Of a DNA stretch of 11,648 bases, positions 6,247-11,648 are shown one piece after another. The translations under genes and the position numbers were made by a program. Numbering within the stretch: position 1 is the stretch's first letter; every line of letters begins with the position of its first letter. Source of the DNA: DASWVC01 sp036401335 (GTDB taxonomy: Bacteria > Verrucomicrobiota > Verrucomicrobiia > Chthoniobacterales > JAFAMB01); NCBI GenBank assembly GCA_036401335.1, contig DASWVC010000372.1, forward strand, positions 1 through 11,648. The letters run 5' to 3'. Below the pieces are notes generated by a model that saw only the letters and a program-made list of their open reading frames with translations, searched no databases and was not told where the DNA came from.

Positions 6247-6465
6247 ATGAGCTTGGCTCAGATCCTCGAGGAGTTGCCGAAACTTACCCCGGAAGAACGT
6301 CGGCAACTGCACCTGCACCTCCAAACCTTGGAGGAGGAACCGCAAATTGAGGCCACGCCGGAAATGGTCGCGGCGATTGAAGAAGCCATCCGGGCCTCCG
6401 AGCAGGGCCGGGTCTTCACCCTGGAGGACGTCAGGGTCCAGGCCGAGGCGTGGACTACCAAGTAG
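6247..6465 (+). CDS. ParD-like antitoxin of a type II toxin-antitoxin pair
   Basis: This 72-residue acidic protein starts at ATG 6247 and ends with TAG at 6463-6465. The N-terminus (MSLAQILEELPKLTPEERRQLHLHLQTLEE) is an amphipathic, Leu/Glu-rich helix region. The C-terminus (TPEMVAAIEEAIRASEQG, then a Thr-Leu-Glu-Asp-Val-Arg helix ending in AWTTK) resembles the toxin-wrapping tail of small 'addiction module' proteins paired with ParE/RelE toxins. It overlaps the toxin start by 16 bp, so it is made first and the toxin is coupled to it. In known systems the antitoxin also represses the operon; no clear operator was found upstream. No strong ribosome binding site precedes the ATG. Identification depends mostly on size, position and the C-terminal pattern. 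Confidence 0.75.
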   Translation: MSLAQILEELPKLTPEERRQLHLHLQTLEEEPQIEATPEMVAAIEEAIRASEQGRVFTLEDVRVQAEAWTTK

Positions 6466-6740
6466 TCGTCACCGAACCGGCCCGCGATGACCTCCGGGCC
6501 ATCGTCGCCTTCATCGGCCAGGACAGCCCAGCACGGGCCTTAACGTTCCGTGATCACCTGCTGACCGAAGCCAAAAGTCTCGCCGGCCTGCCTTTCCGGG
6601 GCCGCTTTTTAAAGGGCCATCCGCAGGTTCGACGAATCCTCTGTGGTGATTACTTGATTCTTTATCGGGTCCACGAGGCCAAACGGGAGGTGGAAGTGCT
6701 GCGCTTTTGGCACGGTGCCCGCGGCCCGCCGAGGGTTTAA
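6450..6740 (+). CDS. ParE/RelE-superfamily toxin
   Basis: The 96-residue product starts at GTG 6450 inside the antitoxin gene. It follows the ParE-fold pattern: an N-terminal strand (Y-Q-V-V-V-T-E-P-A), a helix beginning R-D-D-L-R-A-I-V-A-F-I, a second long helix, then P-F-R-G-R-F-L and R-R-I-L-C-G-D-Y-L-I-L-Y-R-V, and the final strand V-E-V-L-R-F-W-H-G-A-R-G. The Y-x-I-x-Y-x-V and V-L-R-x-x-H-G-A-R pieces are diagnostic of the family. ParE members inhibit DNA gyrase and RelE members cleave ribosome-bound mRNA; the C-terminal 'HGAR' is more common in ParE-type toxins, so gyrase poisoning is the likelier mode. Length is normal and nothing looks broken. It is flanked by decayed DNA, where TA pairs are often found. 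Confidence 0.88.
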   Translation: MDYQVVVTEPARDDLRAIVAFIGQDSPARALTFRDHLLTEAKSLAGLPFRGRFLKGHPQVRRILCGDYLILYRVHEAKREVEVLRFWHGARGPPRV

Positions 6741-6799
6741 AGAAAGGTCGTTCGCATTCAGTTTTCAGCGTACCTCGCACTTCGGTCCCCCCTACTTTC

Positions 6800-7147
6800 C
6801 TTGTTCGGCCTGGTTGTCGTGATCGCCGTTGGTCCGGCCCGGGCGGTGGACCTGTTTACCTTTCACGACGCCGCCCGCCACGCCCTCACCTTTGCGGTGC
6901 CCGGTACCGAACCGATTCCCGCCACCGGGACCGGCCCGCTGACCCCGCCGAGTCCGCGGGAAATTACGAGTTGTGCCTGCAGAAGGTCCGGTACTGCCAT
7001 TTCAGCGGCTAAATGCAGGAAGGTTTCCGCTTCATCTGGCGGGACCCCGCCGGCAAGCAGCTCGCTTCCCGGGGCCAAGCCCGCCTGCCCAGCCTCTCGG
7101 TCGCCGAGGGCCTCATCCGCGCGGCCCGAAAGGCCGGTTCGGGCTAG
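6800..7147 (+). pseudogene. Small conserved-looking hypothetical protein, broken by frameshift and stop
   Basis: Three consecutive pieces seem to form one protein. The first (6837-6957, in frame with a TTG at 6801) reads A-V-D-L-F-T-F-H-D-A-A-R and P-L-T-P-P-S-P-R-E-I. Near 6960 the frame changes to N-Y-E-L-C-L-Q-K-V-R-Y-C-H-F-S-G and then TAA at 7010-7012. The same frame restarts at ATG 7013 and reads M-Q-E-G-F-R-F-I-W-R-D-P-A-G-K-Q-L-A-S-R, then G-Q-A-R-L-P-S-L-S-V-A-E-G-L-I-R-A-A-R-K-A-G-S-G to TAG at 7145-7147. The pattern 'LQKVRY...EGFRFIWR.P.GK...RGQARLPSL' reads as continuous, so the TAA is probably a nonsense mutation. I recall similar small proteins of unknown function in Verrucomicrobiota, but cannot name a family. 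The last piece (44 codons) could still be translated from 7013. Confidence 0.5.
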
Positions 7148-7478
7148 TGCGGCCCGCCGTGCGAAACCATCAAAGGGTGCTGCTCACCAGGCCGGAACCC
7201 ACCTGACTCCCCCACCAACCCAAAAAAACGACGACGACCCTTCCTCCACCCTACGGCCCCTTGCCGCCGCGAAGTCCTAGCCCAGGACGTGATGCGGCAC
7301 ACCGAACGGGGCAAAGGGGTGACCTATGCCGGCGACCTCCGCTCGATCGTCCCGTGCGCCCGTCCCTCATTGCCTCCTCTGTCTACCCTGTACTTTTTTC
7401 AACGGCGTAACGTCACTTCTACGATTTAGCTGCAATTGACAATTTGGTGAGTACATCCATTTCGTTAGTCTGACCGAA
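7148..7478. other. Gap without a recognised gene
   Basis: No credible gene or RNA is visible. A short coding-like frame (7270-7428) with E-V-L-A-Q-D-V-M-R-H-T-E-R-G-K-G-V-T-Y-A and G-D-L-R-S-I-V-P in its first half may be a remnant, but I cannot assign it. The stretch nearest the LysR stop (7390-7478) is A+T-richer and holds no strong hairpin that would serve as a terminator. Confidence 0.35.
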
Positions 7479-8393
7479 TTACTCTGCGGCAAGCGTCTGC
7501 TTCGACCATAACTGCGCTACAGAAAGGAAGTTCTGCAGTACCAGCGATGGGTTTTCGCGCAGCCAGAGAAGCTTCAGCTTGAACTTTGGCACCGGCGCGC
7601 GCAGCGGCAGCACACGAACCTCGCTCGGCGCCGGAGCGACGGCCACTTCAGGAAGGACGGCGATGCCGTATCCCGCTGCCACCAGTCCGAGAAGATTTCT
7701 GATTCCATCGACGGCCTGAATGTGCGCGGGACTGAAGGGCACGACCGCTCGGACATTTTTTAGTCGGTCGGCGTAACCCGGGTCTTGCTCTGGCGATGGG
7801 ACAAGCAGCGGCTGGCCGCTAAGCGCCTGCGCGTCGATGTCTTTTCTGAAGCGGCCAGTCAGTTCGTGGTTCGGCGGCAGGATCGCCACGACCCGGCATT
7901 GAAGCAGCAGGAGCGATTGGAAACGGCGACCCCGCGGCTCGTTCATCGCTGGAAAGATCCCGGCGTGGATCCGTCCCTCTTCGAGCGCCGCCAGCTGTTC
8001 CTTGCGCTGCATCTCAAAAAGCCTGACTTCGACGTCCGGAAATTTCGCACGGAAGGTCGACATCAGGGCTGGAAGCACCGACTGCGACAGCGCCGAGATG
8101 TCGGCGATGTGGAGCCGTCCGCGTTCACCTCGCGTTGCCTGTTTAACGCGTTCAACGGCACCGGCGGCAGCCGCGAGCGTGCGGCGCGCCTCCCTCAGGA
8201 AAATGTGGCCCGCATCCGTCAGGAAAACGCGGTTGCGACGGCCTCGCTCCAAAAGTTTCACCCCGAGCTCGTCCTCCAAAGCGCGGATCTGCCGACTTAA
8301 CGGCGGTTGGCTGAGGTGCAACCGCTCGGCGGCGCGCCGGAACGAGAGTTCCTCGGCGACCACGACGAACGAGCGCAGGAGTCGGAGTTCCAC
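7479..8393 (-). CDS. LysR-type transcriptional regulator
   Basis: From GTG at 8393 the product is 304 residues, the normal LysR length. A TTG at 8456 would add 21 residues that match nothing in the family. Residues 1-60 are the winged HTH (VELRLLRSFVVVAEELSFRR, then A-A-E-R-L-H-L-S-Q-P-P-L-S-R-Q-I-R-A-L-E and L-G-V-K-L-L-E-R). The Q-P-P-L-S-R-Q-I-R-x-L-E form is common in the BenM/CatM/CbbR-like subgroups. A linker helix follows, then the two-lobed effector domain starting at L-H-I-A-D-I and ending near L-G-L-V-A-A-G-Y-G-I-A-V-L-P. The gene is divergent from the NmrA-like gene, with 83 bp between starts, the usual arrangement for a LysR regulator and its target. The effector is unknown. It looks intact. 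Confidence 0.93.
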   Translation of the reverse strand: MELRLLRSFVVVAEELSFRRAAERLHLSQPPLSRQIRALEDELGVKLLERGRRNRVFLTDAGHIFLREARRTLAAAAGAVERVKQATRGERGRLHIADISALSQSVLPALMSTFRAKFPDVEVRLFEMQRKEQLAALEEGRIHAGIFPAMNEPRGRRFQSLLLLQCRVVAILPPNHELTGRFRKDIDAQALSGQPLLVPSPEQDPGYADRLKNVRAVVPFSPAHIQAVDGIRNLLGLVAAGYGIAVLPEVAVAPAPSEVRVLPLRAPVPKFKLKLLWLRENPSLVLQNFLSVAQLWSKQTLAAE

Positions 8394-8476
8394 CGCCCGC
8401 TTTGATACCAGAAGCAGCTGCAAAACGCGACCGAAAAAGCAATGGCCAACAGGCAAGGCGTGCCGGTTGCTGTGGC
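8394..8476. promoter_or_regulatory. Divergent LysR/NmrA control region
   Basis: This 83-bp region between two divergent start codons must contain the promoters of both genes. LysR regulators typically bind such regions through T-N11-A dyads to repress themselves and activate the divergent gene. A perfect 8-bp palindrome, GCAGCTGC, lies at 8414-8421. I did not find a clear T-N11-A dyad or a strong -35/-10 pair, so the call rests on geometry. Confidence 0.5.
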
Positions 8477-9358
8477 ATGAAAATTTTGGTGACGGGCAGC
8501 ACGGGCAAGGTTGGGTCGCAGGTTCTGCGCGAGCTTCGAAAGCGCAACGCAGACGTTCGCGTGCTGGTGCGCAAAGAACCAGGCTTGTTGGACGGCATCG
8601 AAGTCGCGATGGGTGATTTGCTCGATCCGGTGTCGGTGGAGGAAGCGCTCGTTGGCGTAAGCAAGCTCTACTTGCTCAACGCCGTGGTCCCGGATGAGCT
8701 GACGCAAGGGTTGATCGCCTACGGCTTGGCGAAGAAACACCGACTCCAACACGTCGTCTATCACTCCGTGTTCCGAGCGGATGACTTCTTGGAGGTGCCG
8801 CACTTTGCTTCGAAGGCCGCGATCGAGAATGCCCTGAAGGCGTCCGATCTCCCCTACACGATCATCCGGCCGAATTACTTTCATCAGAACGATGAGTCAC
8901 TGAAGCCTGTGCTGTTAGGCTTGGGCGTGTACCCGATGCCGCTTGGCACGAGCGGCGTATCCTCCGTGGATGTGCGGGATATCGCCGAAGCGGCGGCCGC
9001 CATCCTGACGGGTGAAGGGCATTTCGGCAAAACCTACAACCTGAACGGCCCCGAGCCGCTCACGGGCCCTAAGGCCGCATCGATCTGGAGCAAGTTGCTC
9101 GGCAAGCCGATCACTTACGGCGGTCATGACCTGGAGGCGTTCGAGAAACAGATGCGGCAGCACGCGCCCTCCTGGTCGGCTTTCGATGTCCGAATGATGT
9201 TCCAAGGTTACTTGGAACGTGGGTTCCTCGCGCAGAACGGCGACCTCCAGACGCTGACGGCGTTGCTCGGACACCCACCGCGATGCTATGAAGATTTCGC
9301 GCGCGAGACAACGCTGGCTTGGCAGACGCAGGAGCAGCGTGAGGGCAAATCACGATGA
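8477..9358 (+). CDS. NmrA-like NAD(P)-binding protein (atypical short-chain dehydrogenase)
   Basis: The 293-residue product starts at ATG 8477; the frame is open further upstream but the extra residues (K-R-D-R-K-S-N-G-Q-Q) are not family-like. Residues 1-16 (MKILVTGSTGKVGSQV) are a first Rossmann strand with a G-x-x-G-x-x-G nucleotide-binding loop (G7, G10, G13). Later blocks are typical of NmrA/TMR-like members: V-L-V-R-K after strand 2, M-G-D-L-L-D-P near 48-53, V-V-Y-H-S-V-F, the K-A-A-I-E-N-A-L-K helix, S-D-L-P-Y-T-I-I-R-P-N-Y-F, and V-D-V-R-D-I-A-E. It likely binds NADP and acts as a quinone- or xenobiotic-linked oxidoreductase or a redox sensor; the substrate is unknown. Its stop overlaps the next gene's start (ATGA, 9355-9358), so it headed an operon. 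It appears intact and is probably controlled by the divergent LysR protein. Confidence 0.85.
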   Translation: MKILVTGSTGKVGSQVLRELRKRNADVRVLVRKEPGLLDGIEVAMGDLLDPVSVEEALVGVSKLYLLNAVVPDELTQGLIAYGLAKKHRLQHVVYHSVFRADDFLEVPHFASKAAIENALKASDLPYTIIRPNYFHQNDESLKPVLLGLGVYPMPLGTSGVSSVDVRDIAEAAAAILTGEGHFGKTYNLNGPEPLTGPKAASIWSKLLGKPITYGGHDLEAFEKQMRQHAPSWSAFDVRMMFQGYLERGFLAQNGDLQTLTALLGHPPRCYEDFARETTLAWQTQEQREGKSR

Positions 9359-9896
9359 AGCAAGATCGGATCGTCGTAATAACCGGGGCGGCGGGCGGCA
9401 TGGGTGCCGTTTTGGTCGATCGCTTTCTGGCGAATGGCGACACCGTCGTCGCCACAGACGCTAAGCCGCAGGCCTCCGAAGAGGCGTGGGCCGGCCGAGG
9501 TGCGAAATGCATCACGGCAGCGGCAGACGTCTCAAAGGCCGAGGCTGGGGTCGCATCATCAACTTCGGCTCCGCTTCCGTCTTTGAAGGCGTGCCTGGTC
9601 AGGCACACTACGTGGCCGCGAAAGCCGGCATCGTTGGCCTGACGCGTTCGCTCGCCCGTGAGTTCGGCGCCTACGGAATAACGGTTAACACCGTTGCGCC
9701 GGGTCTTTCCGTCACGCCGCCCGTACGTAAGAATTTTCCGGAAGAGGTGCTAAAACGGTCGCGGGACGGGCGTGCGCTGAAGCGCGACGAAGTGCCGGAA
9801 GATCTTGTCGGAACGGCCTTCTTTCTCGCATCGCCAGAGGCCGACTTCATCACCGGGTAGATGATCAACGTCGACGGCGGAAATGATATGCACTGA
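9355..9896 (+). pseudogene. Short-chain dehydrogenase/reductase (FabG-like) with internal deletion and amber stop
   Basis: The ATG at 9355 overlaps the preceding stop. Part one reads I-V-V-I-T-G-A-A-G-G-M-G (the T-G-x-x-x-G-x-G cofactor loop) and runs to A-A-D-V-S-K-A-E-A near 9545. The homology then jumps, in a different frame, to G-W-G-R-I-I-N-F-G-S-A-S at 9543 onwards. The block in between (about 70 residues, including the N-N-A-G motif) is missing. Part two keeps the catalytic Ser and the Y-V-A-A-K pair and runs to F-I-T-G, then TAG at 9858-9860 where the family normally has Gln (ITGQMINVDGG). The tail M-I-N-V-D-G-G-N-D-M-H ends at 9894-9896. The TAG fits a single CAG-to-TAG change. With a frame-changing deletion and a nonsense codon the gene is dead. 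Confidence 0.9.
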
Positions 9897-10047
9897 ACAA
9901 CTCGGAAGTCGCCTCCGGGCGCGGGCCGCTTGAGTGCAGCGGCGTGGGCCGGGCATCCCTCGTCGGGCAGCGGATGACGGGAGGACCGTCGTCCCTGCCC
10001 CCGCGTCGAGGCCTACTGAATCGCTTCACCCCAACTTGCAATGACCT
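9897..10047. other. Intergenic spacer in the decayed operon
   Basis: About 150 bp of G+C-rich sequence with no coding-like frame. A short stem (GACGG, GAGGA, CCGTC at 9976-9990) is present but is not followed by a T run, so it is not an obvious terminator. No promoter was recognised. Confidence 0.3.
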
Positions 10048-10468
10048 ATGACCCCCACGCGACTTTCAATCCCCGGGCTCAAAAGTGAGAACGTCACCTT
10101 CAACGGCATCCGCCTCCATTACTGGGTGGGAGGCGAGCCGGCCGGGCCGCCGGTCCTGCTCTGGCACGGGTTCCTGACCATCGGCAGGTGCTGGCGCCAC
10201 GTCGCCCCAGCCCTGGTCGATGCCGGCTGCGCCGTGCTGGTGCCCGAGGTGCCCGAGCGGCTGGTCGTGGGCCACGAGCGGGCATTCCTGACCTGGTTTT
10301 TCGACCGGCACACGGCGAACCGAGCGGGTCGCCGAGCGCGTGACCGGCGGCACCGTCCACGACTGCGGGCACTTCATCCCCGAGGAACGGCCGAAGGCCG
10401 TCGTGCGACACGCGCTGGCCCTGGCAGGCGTCGAACGGCCGACTTATCCAACGCATCCGATTCATTAA
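10048..10468 (+). pseudogene. Alpha/beta hydrolase (epoxide hydrolase/dehalogenase-like) with two internal deletions
   Basis: The N-terminus from ATG 10048 (E-N-V-T-F-N-G-I-R-L-H-Y-W-V-G-G) and the oxyanion-hole block V-L-L-W-H-G-F (around residue 40) are typical of the epoxide hydrolase/haloacetate dehalogenase branch. After V-L-V-P the sequence jumps at about 10240-10257 directly to the lid segment V-P-E-R-L-V-V-G-H-E-R-A-F-L-T-W-F-F-D-R-H-T-A-N-R-A. The nucleophile elbow and roughly 80-100 residues are gone. At about 10320 it jumps again, out of frame, to E-R-V-A-E-R-V-T-G-G-T-V-H-D-C-G-H-F-I-P-E-E, which carries the catalytic His (codon 10370-10372). The real C-terminus ends at TAA 10466-10468. 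The shifted frame runs on to 10503. The protein cannot be functional. Confidence 0.85.
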
Positions 10469-10476
10469 CAGTCACA

Positions 10477-10483
10477 AAAGGAG
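10477..10483 (+). promoter_or_regulatory. Strong ribosome binding site of the cupin gene
   Basis: AAAGGAG lies 9 bp before the ATG at 10493. It is the best Shine-Dalgarno sequence in this part of the window and fixes the cupin start, although the open frame there closes after 11 codons because of an indel. Confidence 0.7.
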
Positions 10484-10492
10484 AAAACCATC

Positions 10493-10894
10493 ATGGGCAA
10501 TAAAGTCACCCTCCCCCCGACGATCTGAACCGAGTGCTCGTCGTCGTCCACCCGGACGAGACCGGGCTACGGCACCTCGGCTTGGCCGGCGATACCTACA
10601 CCCTCTTGTTGGCGGGAAACGATACCGCCGGCCGGTACTGCCTGATCGACATGCATGTGCCGCCGGGCGGTGGTCCCGGCCAACGCGCCGCACCAGTTCA
10701 AAAACGCCGCCGTCCATCCGGCGCGGCTGTTGTGCATCTGCGCGCCCGCGGGGCAGGACGCGTTTTTCGAAGCCGTCGACGTTCGGGTCGCCGGTCGAAC
10801 GACGCCACCGCCCGAACTGGATCCGGGCGAACAAGCGGCGTTGAAGGCCAAGGCCGAAGGGCTTGCGCTTCAGTACCGAACCGAACTGTTGTAG
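10493..10894 (+). pseudogene. Cupin-domain protein with frameshift and loss of metal-binding motif
   Basis: The true start is ATG 10493, set by the strong ribosome binding site. The first frame reads MGNKVTLPP and stops early; restoring one base in the six-C run at 10513-10518 gives P-D-D-L-N-R-V-L-V-V-V-H-P-D-E and then T-Y-T-L-L-L-A-G-N-D-T-A-G-R-Y-C-L-I-D-M and P-P-G-G-G-P. At about 10665-10678 the homology jumps, in another frame, to V-P-A-N-A-P-H-Q-F-K-N-A, ending Y-R-T-E-L-L at TAG 10892-10894. The missing block (about 30-35 residues) holds cupin motif 1 with its His/Glu metal ligands; only the His of motif 2 (A-P-H-Q-F) is left. The remainder looks like small quercetinase-like cupins. 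Two lesions make it a pseudogene. Confidence 0.85.
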
Positions 10895-10935
10895 CGCCTG
10901 GGCTCGGGAAAACCCTCGTTGATTGGGATACTGAG

Positions 10936-11109
10936 ATGAAAGTGCTCGTGATGGGAGCGGCGGGTCCATTTATCGGCAGCATGGTGGTCCCGGAGCTCGT
11001 CAAACGGGGTGGGCCCGTACACGCGTTGGTCCGAGACGACCGTAAAGTGCAAACCAACGGGCCGGAACTTCGACGAACGCCAAGGGCGAGGGCCGCGCCG
11101 TGCTCTTGA
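10936..11109 (+). pseudogene. Second NmrA-like gene, N-terminal fragment
   Basis: From ATG 10936 the frame reads MKVLVMGAAGPFIGSMVVPE, a first Rossmann strand with G-A-A-G-x-x-x-G, then L-V-K-R-G-G-P-V-H-A-L-V-R-D-D-R-K-V-Q. This matches the first ~40 residues of NmrA-family proteins. Beyond about 11060 the translation turns into Arg/Pro/Ala-rich sequence without homology and stops at 11107-11109. The remaining ~250 residues are absent. It is related in type, but clearly not identical, to the intact NmrA-like gene at 8477. It belongs to the same decayed plus-strand operon, and an IS1380-like end lies about 160 bp downstream. Confidence 0.7.
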
Positions 11110-11267
11110 CGCCCTGTCGATGGCGCGTGACGCTGTGCCCTCCCAAAGTGAGCAAAAAGGGGTCCTACTGTCGTTTGCCCGTGAGGGCGTGAAAGCGGGA
11201 TGAACCCATCGGTTCTGGACGAAGCTGTAAACTGGTGGCGCGACCACTTCGACACCGAGAGTGGGGT
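11110..11267. other. Junction between NmrA fragment and IS1380-like end
   Basis: This short stretch has no recognised gene. A possible small frame starts at ATG 11200 (M-N-P-S-V-L-D-E-A-V-N-W-W-R-D-H-F-D-T-E) and runs to TAG at 11305-11307. Its first ~22 codons look coding-like and it then enters the presumed IS end, so it may be a gene start truncated by the insertion. I do not recognise it. Confidence 0.3.
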
Positions 11268-11648
11268 TAGCCCGGTTTTTGCATCTCACGGTGGCTCGGA
11301 TGGGTAGGGAGGAAAGGGCAGGTGCCGGGCCGTAGGTGGGGTCGAAAACCGGCCAAAATCCGACCTTTTGGCAGCGTCGGGGCACACCGTGGGCAAGGCC
11401 TCCGTTCTTTCACGGGTGCCGGGGCCAGCACCACGCGCGGGTTTAACCGTAAAAGCAAGCCACGCACTGGCGGAACACCTCCTGCAACGGAAAGGCGGAG
11501 GAAAACCAGAGACGCACCCGCCGGGTGTTGCGCACCACGATGGTGCCGAGCTTGAGCAACTTGAGCCGGATGGTCCCCACCTGAGCCCGCGCGAGTTCCG
11601 TGCCGGCTAAGCCCAGCCGGCGCAGCGCTTCCACGAGCACGTACGCGC
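11268..11648 (-). mobile_element. IS1380-like element, transposase end of the element
   Basis: The minus-strand transposase tail at 11443-11648 and the sequence downstream of it fit the 3' end of an IS1380-type element. The likely outer boundary is around 11268, where the plus strand reads TAGCCCGGTTTTTGCATCTC. From memory this resembles IS1380-family ends, in which a GTGAGA...GGGCTA-type sequence closes the element on the transposase strand. The other end is outside the window, so neither the repeat nor a target duplication can be checked here. Confidence 0.5.
11443..11648 (-). CDS. IS1380-family transposase, C-terminal fragment (runs off window)
   Basis: The frame is open at the right edge and stops at 11443-11445 on the minus strand. 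The visible 67 residues read Y-V-L-V-E-A-L-R-R-L, then G-L-A-G-T-E-L-A-R-A-Q-V-G-T-I-R-L-K-L-L and G-T-I-V-V-R-N-T-R-R-V-R-L-W-F-S-S-A-F-P. The 'G-T-x-L-A-x-A-Q-x-x-T-I-R-x-K-L-L-K-x-G-A-x-V' block followed by an R-R-V-R-L strand is the conserved C-terminus of IS1380-type DDE transposases, which move the element by cut-and-paste. The catalytic core lies outside the window, so integrity is unknown. The stop position and ending (F-R-Q-C-V-A-C-F-Y-G) look natural. Confidence 0.82.
   Translation of the reverse strand, partial: AYVLVEALRRLGLAGTELARAQVGTIRLKLLKLGTIVVRNTRRVRLWFSSAFPLQEVFRQCVACFYG

Noticed and set aside
8402..8476. N-terminal extension of the NmrA-like protein from an upstream start
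   Set aside because: The 25 extra residues are basic and unlike the family; the Rossmann strand begins exactly at the ATG at 8477.
8002..8616. Plus-strand 204-codon open frame antisense to the LysR gene
   Set aside because: It crosses both the LysR gene and the start of the NmrA-like gene in a different frame, and is Arg/Ser-rich shadow sequence.
9858..9860. TAG read as a sense codon (recoding) in the SDR
   Set aside because: Other apparently natural gene ends here use TAG (tnpC, the antitoxin, the DHA2 remnant, the cupin), and the SDR also has a frame-changing deletion, so a nonsense mutation is simpler.
1..11648. CRISPR array, rRNA, tRNA or integrase-attachment site
   Set aside because: No regularly spaced repeats, no conserved RNA gene segments and no integrase gene were seen on either strand.

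Overview
The window is a high-G+C bacterial accessory region, a patchwork of insertion-sequence remnants, decayed genes and a few intact modules. The host looks Gram-negative: it has a predicted secreted protease, a DHA2-type efflux remnant, LysR regulators and IS701/IS66/IS1380-like transposases. The mix of IS types and small conserved hypotheticals reminds me of Verrucomicrobiota, but that is an impression, not a placement.

Layout. (1) 1-1909: the C-terminal tail of an IS701/IS4-like DDE transposase abuts an IS66-family element. The IS66 tnpA lacks its N-terminus, tnpB is intact, and tnpC has lost its catalytic core by a large in-frame deletion; the right terminal inverted repeat seems to be at 1890-1909. 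(2) 1910-3345: gene debris, namely a possible ParB-like C-terminus, a LysR effector-domain fragment, an inverted repeat resembling an HxlR-type operator, and the frameshifted C-terminal half of a DHA2 (EmrB/QacA) efflux pump on the minus strand. (3) 3414-4849, minus strand: an intact, translationally coupled two-gene operon. It encodes a single-pass membrane protein with a TPR-like helical exterior domain and a signal-peptide-bearing papain-like cysteine protease. It looks more A+T-rich than its flanks and is the most interesting module here. (4) 4850-6246: mostly non-coding or decayed, with one start-poor reading frame (5233-5463). (5) 6247-6740: an intact overlapping ParD-like/ParE type II toxin-antitoxin pair. 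(6) 6800-7478: a broken small conserved-looking hypothetical and featureless sequence. (7) 7479-11109: a LysR regulator divergent from an intact NmrA-like NAD(P)-binding protein, followed on the plus strand by SDR, alpha/beta hydrolase, cupin and second NmrA-like genes. All four downstream genes are pseudogenes; the first three have lost internal blocks covering all or part of the catalytic or metal-binding core. (8) 11268-11648: the C-terminal end of an IS1380-like transposase on the minus strand, running off the window.

How the genes work together. The LysR/NmrA/SDR/hydrolase/cupin set looks like a former redox or xenobiotic-detoxification operon of which perhaps only the regulator and first enzyme still work. 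The TA pair may have helped retain the region. The TPR/protease operon should act at the cell envelope: both products are predicted to sit outside the cytoplasmic membrane, with the TPR protein a plausible anchor or adaptor for the protease.
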